From Actinotignum schaalii (GTDB lineage: Bacteria; Actinomycetota; Actinomycetes; Actinomycetales; Actinomycetaceae): a stretch of 64,000 bases of DNA. The number at the start of each line of letters is the position of its first letter. Within the stretch, counting starts at the first letter, position 1. The position numbers and the translations under genes were made by a program. The notes under the pieces are model-generated. The model was given only the letters and a program-made list of their open reading frames with translations. It searched no databases and had not been told where the DNA came from. The DNA lies in NCBI RefSeq assembly GCF_000724605.1, contig NZ_CP008802.1, positions 124,001 to 188,000 on the forward strand, written 5' to 3'. Of the stretch, positions 34,633 through 44,577 are shown piece after piece.

Positions 34633-36465
34633 GTGCTGAGAATGTCTAGTCTTTTTGTGCGCACCTTGCGCGAAGACCCGGCCGACGCCGAGGTCGCCAG
34701 TCATAAGCTCCTAGTCCGTGGCGGGTACGTGCGGCGTGTGGCTCCCGGTATTTACACCTGGCTGCCGCTGGGCCTGCGGGTGCTGCGGAAAGTGGAACAG
34801 GTTGTCCGCGAAGAAATGGATGCATCCGGGGCTCAGGAAGTACTTTTCCCGGCGCTCCTCCCGCGCGAACCCTACGAGGCCACCAACCGCTGGAGCGAAT
34901 ACGGCCCCACTCTTTTCAAGCTGGCGGACCGCAAAGGCAACGACATGTTGCTCGCTCCCACGCACGAGGAAATGTTCACGCTCCTCGTCAAGGATCTTTA
35001 TTCTTCCTACAAGGATCTACCCCTCACGCTCTACCAGATCCAAACGAAGTACCGTGATGAGGCCCGTCCGCGCGCCGGTGTGATTCGCGGGCGCGAATTC
35101 GTTATGAAGGATGCTTATTCCTTTGATATGGACGAGGCGGGGCTGGACGCTTCCTACAATACGATGCGTGCGGCTTACCAGCGTATTTTTGAGCGCCTGG
35201 GCCTGCCTTACGCGATTGTCTCCGCCATGTCCGGGGCAATGGGTGGCTCGCGTTCGGAAGAGTTCCTTTTCCCCACCGCTATTGGGGAGGATACTTTTGT
35301 CCGGTCCGCCGGTGGTTACGCCGCGAATACCGAAGCTGTTACGACGCCGCCACTCCCCGAGCAGGACTTCTCCGGCGTTCCGGCACCCGAGCTGGTGGAC
35401 ACCCCCGGGGCAAAAACCATCGCTGACCTAGTTGAGATGGCAAACCGGGTACATCCCCGCTCGGATCGCCCCTGGAACGCGGCCGATACCCTCAAGTCGG
35501 TTATCGTGACCCTCACCCATCCCGATGGGGAGAAGGAAGTGGTGGTTATCGCCCTTCCCGGGGATCGCGAAGTCGATATGAAGCGTGTGGAAGCCAGCTT
35601 GGCTCCGGCCGAAGTGGAGCTTGCTTCGCCTGAGGATATGGAGAAGTACCCGGGAATCGTGCCGGGTTATACCGGCCCCGGTGCGGTTGGCCCGCAAGCC
35701 CGCGGCGGCGCCGTTGCCGACGGTGCCGATGACGGTGCAGCTACCGGCGACGGCGCAACGGTGCCGGTGGCGCGCCTCCTCCTTGACCCCCACGTGGCCC
35801 GTGGCTCGCGCTGGATCGCGGGTGGAAACGCGGTGGATAAGCATGTATTCAACCTGGTGTACGGGCGTGATTTCGAGGCCGATGGCGCCATCGAAGCCGC
35901 GGAAGTGCGCGCCGGCGACGAGGCCCCGGACGGCTCGGGCCCGCTCGATATCGCACGCGGTATTGAAATTGGCCATATTTTCCAGCTGGGGCGCAAATAC
36001 GCCGAAGCTCTCGGTCTGACGGTGCTCGACGAAAACGGTAAAACCCGCGTGGTCACCATGGGTTCCTACGGTGTGGGTGTTTCCCGCGTCCTCGCCGCTA
36101 TCGCCGAGCAGTACCACGATGAGAAGGGCCTGGTCTGGCCGGTGGGCGTCGCGCCCGCGCAGGTACATATCCTGGCCACCGGTAAGGACGACGCCGTCTT
36201 CTCCGCCGCGGAGGACTTAGCCACGCAGCTGACCGCCGCGGGTATCGAAGTCCTCTTTGATGATCGCCGTAAAGTGAGCGCCGGGGTGAAATTCGCTGAT
36301 TACGAGCTCCTCGGTATGCCCTATGCAGTGGTGGTTGGGCGGGGCCTGGCCAACGGGACTGTGGAAGTACGCACCCGCGCCACTGGGGAATCCGAAGATG
36401 TGGCGGTGGCGGATGCTGCCGCTCGGGTACAGGAGATTCTGGCTGCTGCCCAAGCGGGCGAGTAA
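34633..36465 (+). CDS. proS: Proline-tRNA ligase
   Basis: Class II aminoacyl-tRNA synthetase of the bacterial type with the editing (INS) domain. Motif 1 region is near [11 protein letters not shown], motif 2 [21 protein letters not shown] is near residue 137, the INS domain spans about residues 220-400, motif 3 is [14 protein letters not shown], and the anticodon-binding domain ends the protein. The INS domain has an insertion near residues 355-378 ([18 protein letters not shown]) made of GACGGTGC-type repeats. GTG 34633 matches the family N terminus and the -10 box. Confidence 0.96.
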   Translation: MLRMSSLFVRTLREDPADAEVASHKLLVRGGYVRRVAPGIYTWLPLGLRVLRKVEQVVREEMDASGAQEVLFPALLPREPYEATNRWSEYGPTLFKLADRKGNDMLLAPTHEEMFTLLVKDLYSSYKDLPLTLYQIQTKYRDEARPRAGVIRGREFVMKDAYSFDMDEAGLDASYNTMRAAYQRIFERLGLPYAIVSAMSGAMGGSRSEEFLFPTAIGEDTFVRSAGGYAANTEAVTTPPLPEQDFSGVPAPELVDTPGAKTIADLVEMANRVHPRSDRPWNAADTLKSVIVTLTHPDGEKEVVVIALPGDREVDMKRVEASLAPAEVELASPEDMEKYPGIVPGYTGPGAVGPQARGGAVADGADDGAATGDGATVPVARLLLDPHVARGSRWIAGGNAVDKHVFNLVYGRDFEADGAIEAAEVRAGDEAPDGSGPLDIARGIEIGHIFQLGRKYAEALGLTVLDENGKTRVVTMGSYGVGVSRVLAAIAEQYHDEKGLVWPVGVAPAQVHILATGKDDAVFSAAEDLATQLTAAGIEVLFDDRRKVSAGVKFADYELLGMPYAVVVGRGLANGTVEVRTRATGESEDVAVADAAARVQEILAAAQAGE

Positions 36466-36514
36466 TCGTTCCCACGCCGGGTAGCTGTGTGCCCGGCCCG
36501 AAGAATTAAAACTG

Positions 36515-36565
36515 CAAAATGCGCTTCCAGCTACATAAATATGTATGCTCTGGAAGCGCATTTTG
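36515..36565. terminator. Long palindromic bidirectional terminator after proS
   Basis: Perfect 16-bp stem CAAAATGCGCTTCCAG / CTGGAAGCGCATTTTG. The 19-nt loop contains its own TACAT-AAAT-ATGTA palindrome. It lies between convergent genes. Confidence 0.9.
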
Positions 36566-36616
36566 TGTGCCCGGGGGTGCCAGGCCGGATCCGACCGATA
36601 GCCGGGTTACGTTCGG

Positions 36617-37021
36617 CTAAAACGCTCCTATCACTCCCACTGCGAAGCAGAAAGCCAGGAGAGTCCCCATATCCGCGACGGTCTCAAGGTTGAACCCGAA
36701 ACGTGGCGGTTTACTGCCGGGCTTGCGGTATTTCTTGACGATGACGAATAAAACTGTGAAAACGGCGCAGGCGCCCAGTAAACGCGGCCACTGGTAGGCG
36801 AGTGCTTCGCCATAGCCAACTTTTTTCTCGAGTAGTGCCCGTGAATTGTTTGCGTGGACGAAGAGAATCAATGATATCCACAAGATGTAATCGTAAAATA
36901 TTTCCAGTACCTTCAGTATGCTCCATGGGCGCTCTTCTTTATATGTTTCCTGGGTTTCTAAGGAAGCGGGACAACAACTATTTGATAATTCGTATTTTCT
37001 TGTTCGCTTGTTTGTTGTCAT
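36617..37021 (-). CDS. Hypothetical membrane protein of A+T-rich island
   Basis: No family recognised. The 134-residue product has a polar N terminus of about 35 residues, then three membrane segments (about residues 37-58, 80-98 and 117-134, the last ending in AFCFAVGVIGAF). It begins 20 bp after the upstream secreted-protein gene, on the same strand, so the two are probably one operon. Base composition is clearly more A+T-rich than the flanks, which suggests recent acquisition. Size and topology would fit an immunity or partner protein, but this is inference. ATG 37021 has no obvious ribosome binding site. Confidence 0.7.
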   Translation of the reverse strand: MTTNKRTRKYELSNSCCPASLETQETYKEERPWSILKVLEIFYDYILWISLILFVHANNSRALLEKKVGYGEALAYQWPRLLGACAVFTVLFVIVKKYRKPGSKPPRFGFNLETVADMGTLLAFCFAVGVIGAF

Positions 37022-37041
37022 TGTTAAGGCCGATTACTGTA

Positions 37042-37509
37042 TTATTTGCATACTGTAGTGAATGGGATGTATTTTTCTGTTTTATACCCTACTCTCAGGC
37101 ATCGGAAAAACCACGTAGGTGAAGTACCCAAGGCAATGGGTGTACACACAAGACCGCCATAGAAGATTCGATATGTCCAGTTCCCAAGGCGACTTCTGAA
37201 ACATCCTTCGGGAATAGAAACGATCGGACTCTGGCCTTCGTCTATGTAATGCCAAAGTTTGTTGGGTGTTTTGATTTGATGATCGTCGTTCAGTAACTTA
37301 TTCCACATTGAGTCTGGGTCCGGTGAATTGCCCGGATTGTCTGGTGTCGTCGCGCCTCGTGGGGTTTCAGATTCCTTAGAAAAATTCTCGTGCACAAAAT
37401 ATGTAGAATGTGGTGGTGCTGGGGCTATTTCATCAGGGACTGGATGCGTCGTTAGTGTCAGAAATTGAAAAAGGGTAAGTGATGAAGCTAGGGCTTTAAC
37501 GAGTATCAT
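37042..37509 (-). CDS. Hypothetical secreted protein of A+T-rich island
   Basis: No family recognised. ATG 37509 follows AAAGGAG and gives a 155-residue product with a signal-peptide-like N terminus (ILVKALASSLTLFQFLTLT). A Pro/Ser/Asp-rich linker follows, then a C-terminal region of about 90 residues rich in Trp, Tyr, Phe and Gly with four cysteines (EGCF, LVCT, FRCL and a near-terminal TVCK), possibly two disulfides. Partner of the downstream membrane protein. The pair resembles secreted toxin or bacteriocin plus immunity layouts, without sequence support. Confidence 0.7.
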   Translation of the reverse strand: MILVKALASSLTLFQFLTLTTHPVPDEIAPAPPHSTYFVHENFSKESETPRGATTPDNPGNSPDPDSMWNKLLNDDHQIKTPNKLWHYIDEGQSPIVSIPEGCFRSRLGNWTYRIFYGGLVCTPIALGTSPTWFFRCLRVGYKTEKYIPFTTVCK

Positions 37510-38020
37510 TTTTCTCCTTTGAAATGTCAACGTAAGAATAACGATAAACTAATGTTGAGTTTAGTTTCGGTATGTCCGAATAGTGAGACCGATATGCTTG
37601 TGCGTTAGAATTCGACTTGTGTGTCGTCGTAGGCGTGAATGCAATTCCTATTGCTCAGATCTTTTACGGGCAGGTTTTTAGTGGTTTAGACCGGGGTGCG
37701 GATTGTCGGAGCCGTTCGTGAATCGTGCTCAGATAATAGTTATTTCTTCTTACTAGCCACTTCTGACGGCGGGCGACTCAGTTCTTATCAGCGTAGCTGT
37801 GAATGTAAATTCCGTTGTGTTGGATGCAAGGGCATGGTGCCAGGATTTTGCGAACACGGTAGGTGCTTGACAGTGTCTAGGGTTGATGCGCAACAGGAAT
37901 AGCTGGTCTTGACAGATCTTCATTACTAATAGCTCGAAGTATGCGTTTGCAACATCCAGGAGTTGCGCCACGGTTTCGTGGTGTTTAGTTTTTGACTTGT
38001 GGTACGCTTCCTTTCGGCCA
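37510..38020. other. A+T-rich gene-free stretch
   Basis: No convincing gene on either strand; short frames at 37696-37902 (+) and 37753-38061 (-) lack start signals and recognisable domains. Two TTGACA sequences (about 37868 and 37911) have no matching -10 at 17 bp. It may be decayed foreign DNA or the control region of the secreted-protein operon. Confidence 0.45.
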
Positions 38021-39139
38021 TTATGTGGACGGACTCTCGAGTCCTGGGAGAGCTGTTTCATCTCTCGAAGCGTGTTTGTTTGCCCCGTTCAAAGCCATTG
38101 CAAAGCTCAGAGCGTCACTGGCAGGCACCGGGCTATGCCACAGCGCACCGATCAAAGTGGCATACGCGGCGGATGCGAGTTCATCGTCCGCAACAGCAGG
38201 GAGGGGAACGCTGGCGGCTCGGGTATCCGGGGTACCGGCGCGAAGTAGGGCTTCCTCCAGATCGGTGATGCGCGCAATGCGTTCCATGCGCTCGGTATGC
38301 CCTTCCATGCCGCGGCGTGTCGCATCAACTTCGTACCATTGGCGGGCCGTATTCGCAGCCGCGAGAAGCGTCTCGTCGCCGCCCGCCGGCACCAGTTGGG
38401 CGACGTCGTACCTAGAGCCACCCGCACCCTCGGCACCAAAGGTAGCTGGGGCGGGTAACCCGGCAGCCTCAGCCACGGCCTGAGCATCCCACGTTGCCCG
38501 CAGCGCAATAGCTAAATAAAGCGCGCGCTCCCCAGCTGCTTCCTCGGAGATCTCCTCGCGAGCGACGGCGCCTTTCGCTGCGCCGTCTACCGCACCATCC
38601 GCCCCGTCAGCTACTGCTGCACTTGCCGCACCATCTGCCCCGTCTTTCGCCGGAGTTTCCGCTTCAGGCAGTAGCGCATCTGCCGCCGACGCTGCCACGG
38701 TGCTGATCTTGGTTAATTCTGCGAGTAATTCAGCAGCATCCGGAGCAAGGGGAGAAGGCTCGGGAGAATTTGTGTGCCCGGCCGGGGCACCGCTCGGCCA
38801 CGCCTGCCACACCCCGCCCAATTGGTTCTCCCACGCGCTCGCGTGCTCGGCAACATCCTGGTACACCTGTGCGGCGTAGCCACCCGCTTCGGCGGCCAGA
38901 TCGGTGGCGGCCGCGGAGCACCGTTGGGATGCCACGGCGAGGCCTTGGCGCAGTTCTTGCGTCGTCGTCATGGGTGCGGGGGAGGGATCCTCGTGTTCCC
39001 ACCGCGCTCCCATCGCAATAAGAATGGCGCCAATAATGAGCATGGCGAGCACGGCGGTGCCCACCAGCTGCACCGTGGTTCGAACCGGCTGAGAGGTGCG
39101 CCGATGAGCGGGCGCTCCGCTCCGGGGTGCAGCTGCCAT
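38021..39139 (-). CDS. DUF4439 domain protein with N-terminal membrane anchor
   Basis: 372-residue protein with one membrane helix (about residues 24-46, VQLVGTAVLAMLIIGAILIA) and an external Ala/Glu-rich domain. The C-terminal 130 residues (GERALYLAIALRATWDAQAV to the end) match the ferritin-like DUF4439 domain. It is commonly divergent from rimP in actinobacteria, as here. A Asp-Gly-Ala repeat (about residues 162-192, encoded near 38560-38660) interrupts the middle. ATG 39139 follows GCGGAGAATC. The A+T-rich island begins immediately after its stop. Confidence 0.82.
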   Translation of the reverse strand: MAAAPRSGAPAHRRTSQPVRTTVQLVGTAVLAMLIIGAILIAMGARWEHEDPSPAPMTTTQELRQGLAVASQRCSAAATDLAAEAGGYAAQVYQDVAEHASAWENQLGGVWQAWPSGAPAGHTNSPEPSPLAPDAAELLAELTKISTVAASAADALLPEAETPAKDGADGAASAAVADGADGAVDGAAKGAVAREEISEEAAGERALYLAIALRATWDAQAVAEAAGLPAPATFGAEGAGGSRYDVAQLVPAGGDETLLAAANTARQWYEVDATRRGMEGHTERMERIARITDLEEALLRAGTPDTRAASVPLPAVADDELASAAYATLIGALWHSPVPASDALSFAMALNGANKHASRDETALPGLESPST

Positions 39140-39203
39140 GATTCTCCGCTTTCTTGACGAGAATAAAACCGCTTACATTGTGCCACCTTCGTCGGTCCTG
39201 GAG

Positions 39204-39257
39204 ACGGTGCGCGCGCGGATAACGGTGCGCGCGCTGATGACGGTGCGTGGCGCACCG
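39204..39257 (+). repeat. 18-bp triplicate repeat upstream of rimP
   Basis: Three copies beginning ACGGTGCGCGCGCGGATA, ACGGTGCGCGCGCTGATG and ACGGTGCGTGGCGCACCG. A further pair, TGCACCGTGGGC at 39287-39298 and 39314-39325, is spaced 27 bp. All contain the ACGGTGC/GCACCGT heptamer. Confidence 0.85.
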
Positions 39258-39368
39258 TGCCACCGTTGGCAACGGCGGGTGATACCTGCACCGTGGGCAA
39301 CGGCAACGCTAACTGCACCGTGGGCGCCGTCTGGCACGCCCGTGTACCACGGTGCGGCGCGGAAACTG

Positions 39369-39374
39369 TAGGAT
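39369..39374 (+). promoter_or_regulatory. -10 box of rimP (leaderless)
   Basis: TAGGAT, 6 nt before the ATG at 39381. It would drive rimP-nusA-ylxR. Confidence 0.65.
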
Positions 39375-39380
39375 TAGCCC

Positions 39381-39932
39381 ATGAGTCATTCCAAGAGTTC
39401 GCGTCCTCCCGCGCGGCGGGACCGCCGCTCTACCGGGCCCCGGAAATCCAGTCAGGCACAGCGGACCGGTGAAATCATCGCCGCGATTGAACCTCTTGTC
39501 TCGCAATGCGGACTCTACCTGGAAGGCGTGACGGTGGGCCGTGCCGGCGGGCGCGCCGTCGTACAGGTCACCGTCGATCTTCCCAGCGGTCCCGGCGGTG
39601 TTGGCTCGGATCAGCTCACCGACGTTTCGCGTCTTATTTCCGCGCGGTTGGACGATGTCGACCTTGTCCAGGGCGCCTATAACCTTGAAGTGTCCACCCC
39701 CGGTACCACCCGGCCACTCGTGGAGCCGCGCCACTTTTCTCGCGCCGTGGGGCGCCTGCTGCGTTTGACGCCTTCCGGTGAAGATGAGATCGTGACTCGG
39801 CTGCGTGCCGTTGAGGGCGATACCCTCGTTCTCGCATCAGATAACGGGGGAGCGGAACGGCGCTTACCAATTGGCCGGGTGGAACGGGCCCGCGTTGATA
39901 TTGAATTCCATCGCGACGGCGAGGAAGAGTAG
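39381..39932 (+). CDS. rimP: Ribosome maturation factor RimP
   Basis: 30S assembly factor. After a basic 25-residue N terminus the RimP fold follows, with VTVDLPSGPGGVGSDQLTDV and the conserved YNLEVSTPGTTRPL near residue 100, then the C-terminal SH3-like domain. 183 residues. nusA follows after 8 bp, the near-universal rimP-nusA order. Confidence 0.95.
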   Translation: MSHSKSSRPPARRDRRSTGPRKSSQAQRTGEIIAAIEPLVSQCGLYLEGVTVGRAGGRAVVQVTVDLPSGPGGVGSDQLTDVSRLISARLDDVDLVQGAYNLEVSTPGTTRPLVEPRHFSRAVGRLLRLTPSGEDEIVTRLRAVEGDTLVLASDNGGAERRLPIGRVERARVDIEFHRDGEEE

Positions 39933-39940
39933 GAGAAATC

Positions 39941-41056
39941 GTGGATATTCAAATTCACATGAACGAGCTGCGGGCCCTGGAAAGTGAACTTGGCCTGAGC
40001 TCCGATGTACTCGTCGAAGCAATTGAAGATGCCTTGTTGCACGCTTACGCGCGGGTGCCCGGCGCGATTCGCGGGGCTCGGGTCGATATGGATCGGCGCA
40101 CCGGCAAAATCGTGGTGTGGGCCCCAGAAATTGACGAAGAAGGCAATGTCGTTGGCGAATTCGATGACACGCCGCACGATTTTGGGCGCATCGCAACGGC
40201 GACGGCGAAATCCGTGATCGCCCAGCGTCTCAAGGAAGCCGAAGCGAATCGCGTGCTCGGCTCCTTCAAAAATAAGCAGGGTGACATTATTTCCGGCGTG
40301 GTGCAAGGCCGGGCCGGGCGCGATAGCTTCTCCCGCGATCTCCTCGTGGAGGTAGGGGATCACGAAGCTATTTTGCGTGCGGAAGAACAGGTTCCCACCG
40401 AGCACCTCAACCGTGGGGATCGCATCCGCGCCCTTGTTTTGGATGTGGTAGTCACCAGCCGCGGGGCCTCCATTCGGCTTTCGCGTACCCACCCGGATTT
40501 TGTGCGCCGTCTCTTCGAACTCGAAGTGCCTGAAATCGCTAGCGGCACCGTCGAACTTGTAGCGCTTGCGCGCGAGGCGGGGCATCGCTCCAAGCTCGCC
40601 GTGTACGCCGAGGATCCGGAGGTCAACGCCAAAGGTGCGTGTATTGGCCATAACGGTCAGCGCGTGCGCGCGGTTACCACGGAGCTGGGCGGGGAGAAAA
40701 TTGACATCGTTGATTACAACGATGACCCTGCGGTATTTATCGCCGCCTCGCTGTCACCCGCGAAGGTAACCCGGGTGGATATTCTTTCCGCGGAGAAGCG
40801 CCAGGCCCGCGCCATTGTTCCCGATGGGCAGGCGTCCCTCGCTATCGGTAAAGAAGCGCAGAATGTGCGCCTGGCCGCCAAGCTCACCGGGTGGTCTATC
40901 GATATTCGTAAAGAATCCGATGTGCAAGAAGCCTCCGGTGGCGACGTCGCAGATAGTGCCGCTCCCAGCGCCTCTCCCGCTACCCCCGCCGTTGAAGCAA
41001 GCGCCGCTGAACACGGGGAAGATCACGCGCCGCATCCGCTTGATGACGTGCGTTAG
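39941..41056 (+). CDS. nusA: Transcription termination/antitermination protein NusA
   Basis: RNA polymerase-associated elongation factor. N-terminal domain (residues 1-120), S1 domain (GDIISGVVQGRAGRDSF near residue 108), then two KH domains including GACIGHNGQRVRAV near 228 and SLAIGKEAQNVRLAAKLTGW near 300. The C-terminal tail is Ala/Pro/Glu-rich, and the acidic repeats of proteobacterial NusA are absent, as in other actinobacteria. GTG 39941 follows GTAGGAGAAATC. Confidence 0.97.
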   Translation: MDIQIHMNELRALESELGLSSDVLVEAIEDALLHAYARVPGAIRGARVDMDRRTGKIVVWAPEIDEEGNVVGEFDDTPHDFGRIATATAKSVIAQRLKEAEANRVLGSFKNKQGDIISGVVQGRAGRDSFSRDLLVEVGDHEAILRAEEQVPTEHLNRGDRIRALVLDVVVTSRGASIRLSRTHPDFVRRLFELEVPEIASGTVELVALAREAGHRSKLAVYAEDPEVNAKGACIGHNGQRVRAVTTELGGEKIDIVDYNDDPAVFIAASLSPAKVTRVDILSAEKRQARAIVPDGQASLAIGKEAQNVRLAAKLTGWSIDIRKESDVQEASGGDVADSAAPSASPATPAVEASAAEHGEDHAPHPLDDVR

Positions 41057-41105
41057 TAGCATCTTGCCGCTAAAATAGATAGGGTGTGACTTTCGAGGCG
41101 GTGGG

Positions 41106-41363
41106 ATGATGGCGAAAAATCCGCGCATGTGCGTGGGCTGCCGTCAGCGTGCTGCCCGAGAGGATCTGGTGCGCTTAGCGCTCACCGATGCGGGAGTCGT
41201 TGTGGATAAGGAACAGCGGCTACCCGGCCGGGGAGCGTGGGTGCACCCCCGCCCTGACTGTTTAGCCAGGGGAATGCGGACGGGACAACTTGCGCATGCC
41301 TTTCGCTGCGCCGTCGTTCTTCCTCCGCATGCCGTAACAGAAGTAATCAGTTCGCTCGCGTGA
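41106..41363 (+). CDS. ylxR: YlxR family RNA-binding protein
   Basis: Small basic protein of 85 residues, almost always found between nusA and infB. The family motif RMCVGCRQRAAREDLVRLA is at the N terminus, followed by LPGRGAWVHPRPDCL. It binds RNA or RNase P RNA in some species. Two adjacent ATG codons (41106, 41109) could serve as start. A -10-like TAAAAT is at about 41071. Confidence 0.93.
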   Translation: MMAKNPRMCVGCRQRAAREDLVRLALTDAGVVVDKEQRLPGRGAWVHPRPDCLARGMRTGQLAHAFRCAVVLPPHAVTEVISSLA

Positions 41364-41490
41364 GCGGAGCGAAAACCCGAGACCAAGAAAGCGGGTTGGA
41401 AGCTGATGGGCACCCGATGAGTACCCAACGATGAACAACCGGATTTAACGGGTCCGCGCGCACTTTTGCCGGGCCCAACGAAGGAGAACT

Positions 41491-44400
41491 GTGGCAAAAG
41501 TCCGCGTCCATGAACTCGCCAAAGAACTGGGGGTGACCAGCAAGAAGCTGCTGGCTACGCTCAAGGAGAATGGCGAATTCGTCAAATCTGCCTCGTCCAC
41601 CATTGAGGCACCTGTTGTGCGTAAAGCACGTGAATACTTTGAAGCGCACCCCGAATTGGTCGAATCCAAGGGGAGCGGCAAGCCGGCACCACGCAAGCCG
41701 GTTCGTAAGCATCCTGTGGCCCCCGATGCGGTGGATATGCCCGCCGGTTCGGCCTCGATTGTCGATGTGACGGCGCAGGCGAAGGCCGCCGCGAAATCCG
41801 ATGCGGCCGGTACCGCTGGCACCGGTGCCCCCAAACCCGGCCCGAAGCCGGCCCCGGCCAAGCAGCATGCGGATAGCGCCGCGGCGCCCACCCCGGCCGC
41901 GGTGGCAGGCAGCACCGGGGCTAACGCCGGAACCGCCACTGGCACCGCTGCACCCAAGCCCGGTGCCGCAGCTGGCGCCCACGGCGGGGCAGCCCCGAAG
42001 CCCGGTAAGCCCGGCTCGCAGCAGGCCACGCCGAAACCGGCTCCTAAGCCCGGCGCTCCCGCACCGTCCGGTAAGTCCGGGGAGGCGGGTTCCGCCCAGG
42101 GCTCCGGTGCCTCGCACGGCGGCGCTAAGCCCCAGGAAACGGGGCACGCCGGCCGTTCCAATATTCCTACCCCGCGCGGCGCGGTGAAATCCGCCAAGGC
42201 CGCGCGCGCCGAAGCCGATCAGCGCACCCCGCGCCCCGGCAATAACCCCTACGCCACTTCGCAGGGCATGCCCCGTCCGGGTGGCGGGCGCGGTCCGCGG
42301 CCCGGAAATAATCCGTATGCCACCTCGCAGGGTATGCCCCGTCCGGGTGGCGGGCGCAAGAATACGGGTACTCCCCGCCCCGGTGCGCATCAAGGCGCGC
42401 ATCAGAACAACCACGGCGGCGGGCAGCGCTCTGGTGGCGGGCGCGGGCACGGTGGTTCGCGTCCCTCGCCGGCGATGATGCCTAACCAGATGGCCGGTGC
42501 TCCGTCCTCCGGGCGGGGCGGTCGCGGCGGTGGCCGCGGGCGTGGTCCGGCAGGTGGCGGTCAGAATCGTGGCGGGCAAGGTCGGCCCACGGGCGGCTTC
42601 ACCCGCAGTGGTGGGCGTTCGCGTGGCGGCTCCACCGCCGGTGCTTTCGGGCGCCGTGGAGGCGGCGGGGGTCGCAAATCCAAGCGGACTCGGCGCGAAG
42701 AATACGAAGCACAGTCCTCGCCGATGCTTTCCGGTGTCCAGGTTCCCCGCGGGGATGGCTCCACCGTGGTGCGCCTGCGCCAGGGTGCTTCGCTCGCGGA
42801 CTTCGCCGAACGTATCGGTGCGTCCTCGGCGGCCCTCATCACCGTGCTCTTCCGCATGGGTGAAATGGCCACGATGAACCAGTCGCTGGACGAAGATACC
42901 TTCAAGCTGCTGGGCGCCGAGCTCGGCTACGAGGTTGAAGTTCTCTCCGCCGAAGATGAGGATCGTGAAATCCTGGAGAGCTTCGATATTAACCTCGAAG
43001 AAGAAGAGCTCCTGGAAGACGAAGAGAATCTCAAGCCGCGTCCCCCGGTTGTGACCGTTATGGGCCACGTGGACCACGGTAAAACCAAGCTTCTCGATGC
43101 GTTCCGCCATTCGCGGGTGGAAGGTACCGAATCGGGTGGTATTACCCAGGCCATTGGTGCGTTCCAGACCGATATCGAATACGAAGGCGAAACCCGGGCG
43201 ATCACATTCATCGATACCCCCGGTCACGAAGCCTTCACCCAGATGCGTGCCCGCGGTGCGGATATTACCGACATCGCGATCCTCGTGGTCGCCGCAGACG
43301 ACGGCGTGATGCCCCAGACGGTGGAAGCTATCAACCACGCGCAATCCGCGGGTGTGAAGATCATCGTCGCGGTCAACAAGATCGACGTGGAAGGTGCCAA
43401 CCCGCAGAAGGTGCGCAGCCAGCTGACCGAATACGGCCTCATTGCCGAAGAATACGGCGGGGACACCATGTTCCTCGACGTGTCGGCCAAGCAGCGTATC
43501 GGCATCGACGATCTGCTCGAAGCCATTCTCTACGTGGCGGATGCCGAACTGGAACTCAAGGCCAATCCGGATCGCACCGCGCGCGGCGTTGCCATCGAAG
43601 CGAAGCTCGATCAGGGCCGCGGCTCGGTCATTACCGCCCTGGTGCAAACCGGTACGCTGCGGATCTCCGATCCCATCGTGGTGGGTATTGCCCACGGGCG
43701 CGTGCGCGCCATGTTCGACGCCAGCGGCAACCCGGTCAAGGAAGCCGGCCCCTCCATGCCAGTCCAGGTACTCGGTTTGGACGCGGTGCCCTCCGCCGGG
43801 GATGCCTTCCTGGTGGCGGACGACGAACGCACCGCACGCCAGATCGCCGAACAGCGCGAATCGGCCCAGCGGGCGGCTTCCCTGGCGCGGCGTCGCAAGC
43901 GCGTCTCGCTGGAGAACCTCGGGGATGTCCTCAAGGAAGGCAGCGTCGAAACGCTCAACCTTATTATCAAGGGCGATTCCTCCGGTGCCGTGGAAGCACT
44001 GGAATCCTCGCTCCTCGATATTGAGGTCGACGACGAAGTGGCGCTGCAGATCATCCACCGTGGCGTGGGCGCCATCACCCAGAACGACGTCAATCTCGCA
44101 ACGGTTGATAATGCCGTCATTATCGGCTTCAACGTGCGCCCCGCCGAACGCGTGGCCGATATGGCCGAACGCGAAGGCGTGGAGATGAAGTTCTACTCGG
44201 TCATCTACCAGGCCATCGAGGAAGTGGAAGCGGCCCTCAAGGGCATGCTCAAGCCCGTCCTCGAGGAAGTTCAGCTGGGCAGCGCCGAAGTGCGTCAGCT
44301 CTTCCGCTCGGGCAAGGCCGGCACCATTGCTGGCTCCATTGTCCGCACCGGCGCGATCAAGCGCGGGGCGAAGGCCCGGTTGGTACGCGACGGCGTCGTG

Positions 44401-44559
44401 GTACAACCCGAGCTCGAAATTGTCTCGCTGCGCCGCGAAAAGGACGATGTTACCGAAGTGCGCGAAGGCTACGAATGCGGCATTACGCTTGGCTACCGCG
44501 ATATTCACGAAGGCGACATTATTGAAACCTTCGAGATGCAGGAGAAGGCCCGTAGCTAA
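41491..44559 (+). CDS. infB: Translation initiation factor IF-2
   Basis: GTPase that places initiator tRNA on the 30S subunit. 1022 residues: an N-terminal helical domain ([21 protein letters not shown]), a 340-residue Pro/Gly/Ala and RGG-rich linker, then the G domain with [15 protein letters not shown] near residue 522, DTPGHEAF near 575 and AVNKID near 628, and domains II-IV to the end. The linker has a duplicated 22-residue block ([20 protein letters not shown], encoded at 42232-42363). GTG 41491 follows GAAGGAGAACT. Confidence 0.98.
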   Translation: MAKVRVHELAKELGVTSKKLLATLKENGEFVKSASSTIEAPVVRKAREYFEAHPELVESKGSGKPAPRKPVRKHPVAPDAVDMPAGSASIVDVTAQAKAAAKSDAAGTAGTGAPKPGPKPAPAKQHADSAAAPTPAAVAGSTGANAGTATGTAAPKPGAAAGAHGGAAPKPGKPGSQQATPKPAPKPGAPAPSGKSGEAGSAQGSGASHGGAKPQETGHAGRSNIPTPRGAVKSAKAARAEADQRTPRPGNNPYATSQGMPRPGGGRGPRPGNNPYATSQGMPRPGGGRKNTGTPRPGAHQGAHQNNHGGGQRSGGGRGHGGSRPSPAMMPNQMAGAPSSGRGGRGGGRGRGPAGGGQNRGGQGRPTGGFTRSGGRSRGGSTAGAFGRRGGGGGRKSKRTRREEYEAQSSPMLSGVQVPRGDGSTVVRLRQGASLADFAERIGASSAALITVLFRMGEMATMNQSLDEDTFKLLGAELGYEVEVLSAEDEDREILESFDINLEEEELLEDEENLKPRPPVVTVMGHVDHGKTKLLDAFRHSRVEGTESGGITQAIGAFQTDIEYEGETRAITFIDTPGHEAFTQMRARGADITDIAILVVAADDGVMPQTVEAINHAQSAGVKIIVAVNKIDVEGANPQKVRSQLTEYGLIAEEYGGDTMFLDVSAKQRIGIDDLLEAILYVADAELELKANPDRTARGVAIEAKLDQGRGSVITALVQTGTLRISDPIVVGIAHGRVRAMFDASGNPVKEAGPSMPVQVLGLDAVPSAGDAFLVADDERTARQIAEQRESAQRAASLARRRKRVSLENLGDVLKEGSVETLNLIIKGDSSGAVEALESSLLDIEVDDEVALQIIHRGVGAITQNDVNLATVDNAVIIGFNVRPAERVADMAEREGVEMKFYSVIYQAIEEVEAALKGMLKPVLEEVQLGSAEVRQLFRSGKAGTIAGSIVRTGAIKRGAKARLVRDGVVVQPELEIVSLRREKDDVTEVREGYECGITLGYRDIHEGDIIETFEMQEKARS
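42232..42363 (+). repeat. 66-bp in-frame duplication within infB
   Basis: Two adjacent 66-bp copies (42232-42297, 42298-42363) encode the same [20 protein letters not shown] block, with about ten synonymous or conservative differences, so the duplication is not brand new. Confidence 0.85.
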
Positions 44560-44577
44560 GGGGCTGTCCTGAGGAAC

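Noticed and set aside
37696-37902. 68-codon Cys-rich forward frame
   Set aside because: Four or more cysteines looked zinc-ribbon-like, but spacing is irregular and there is no ribosome binding site.
37753-38061. 102-codon reverse frame in the A+T-rich stretch
   Set aside because: Overlaps the end of the DUF4439 gene and has no start signal or known domain; I considered a transposase remnant but could not support it.
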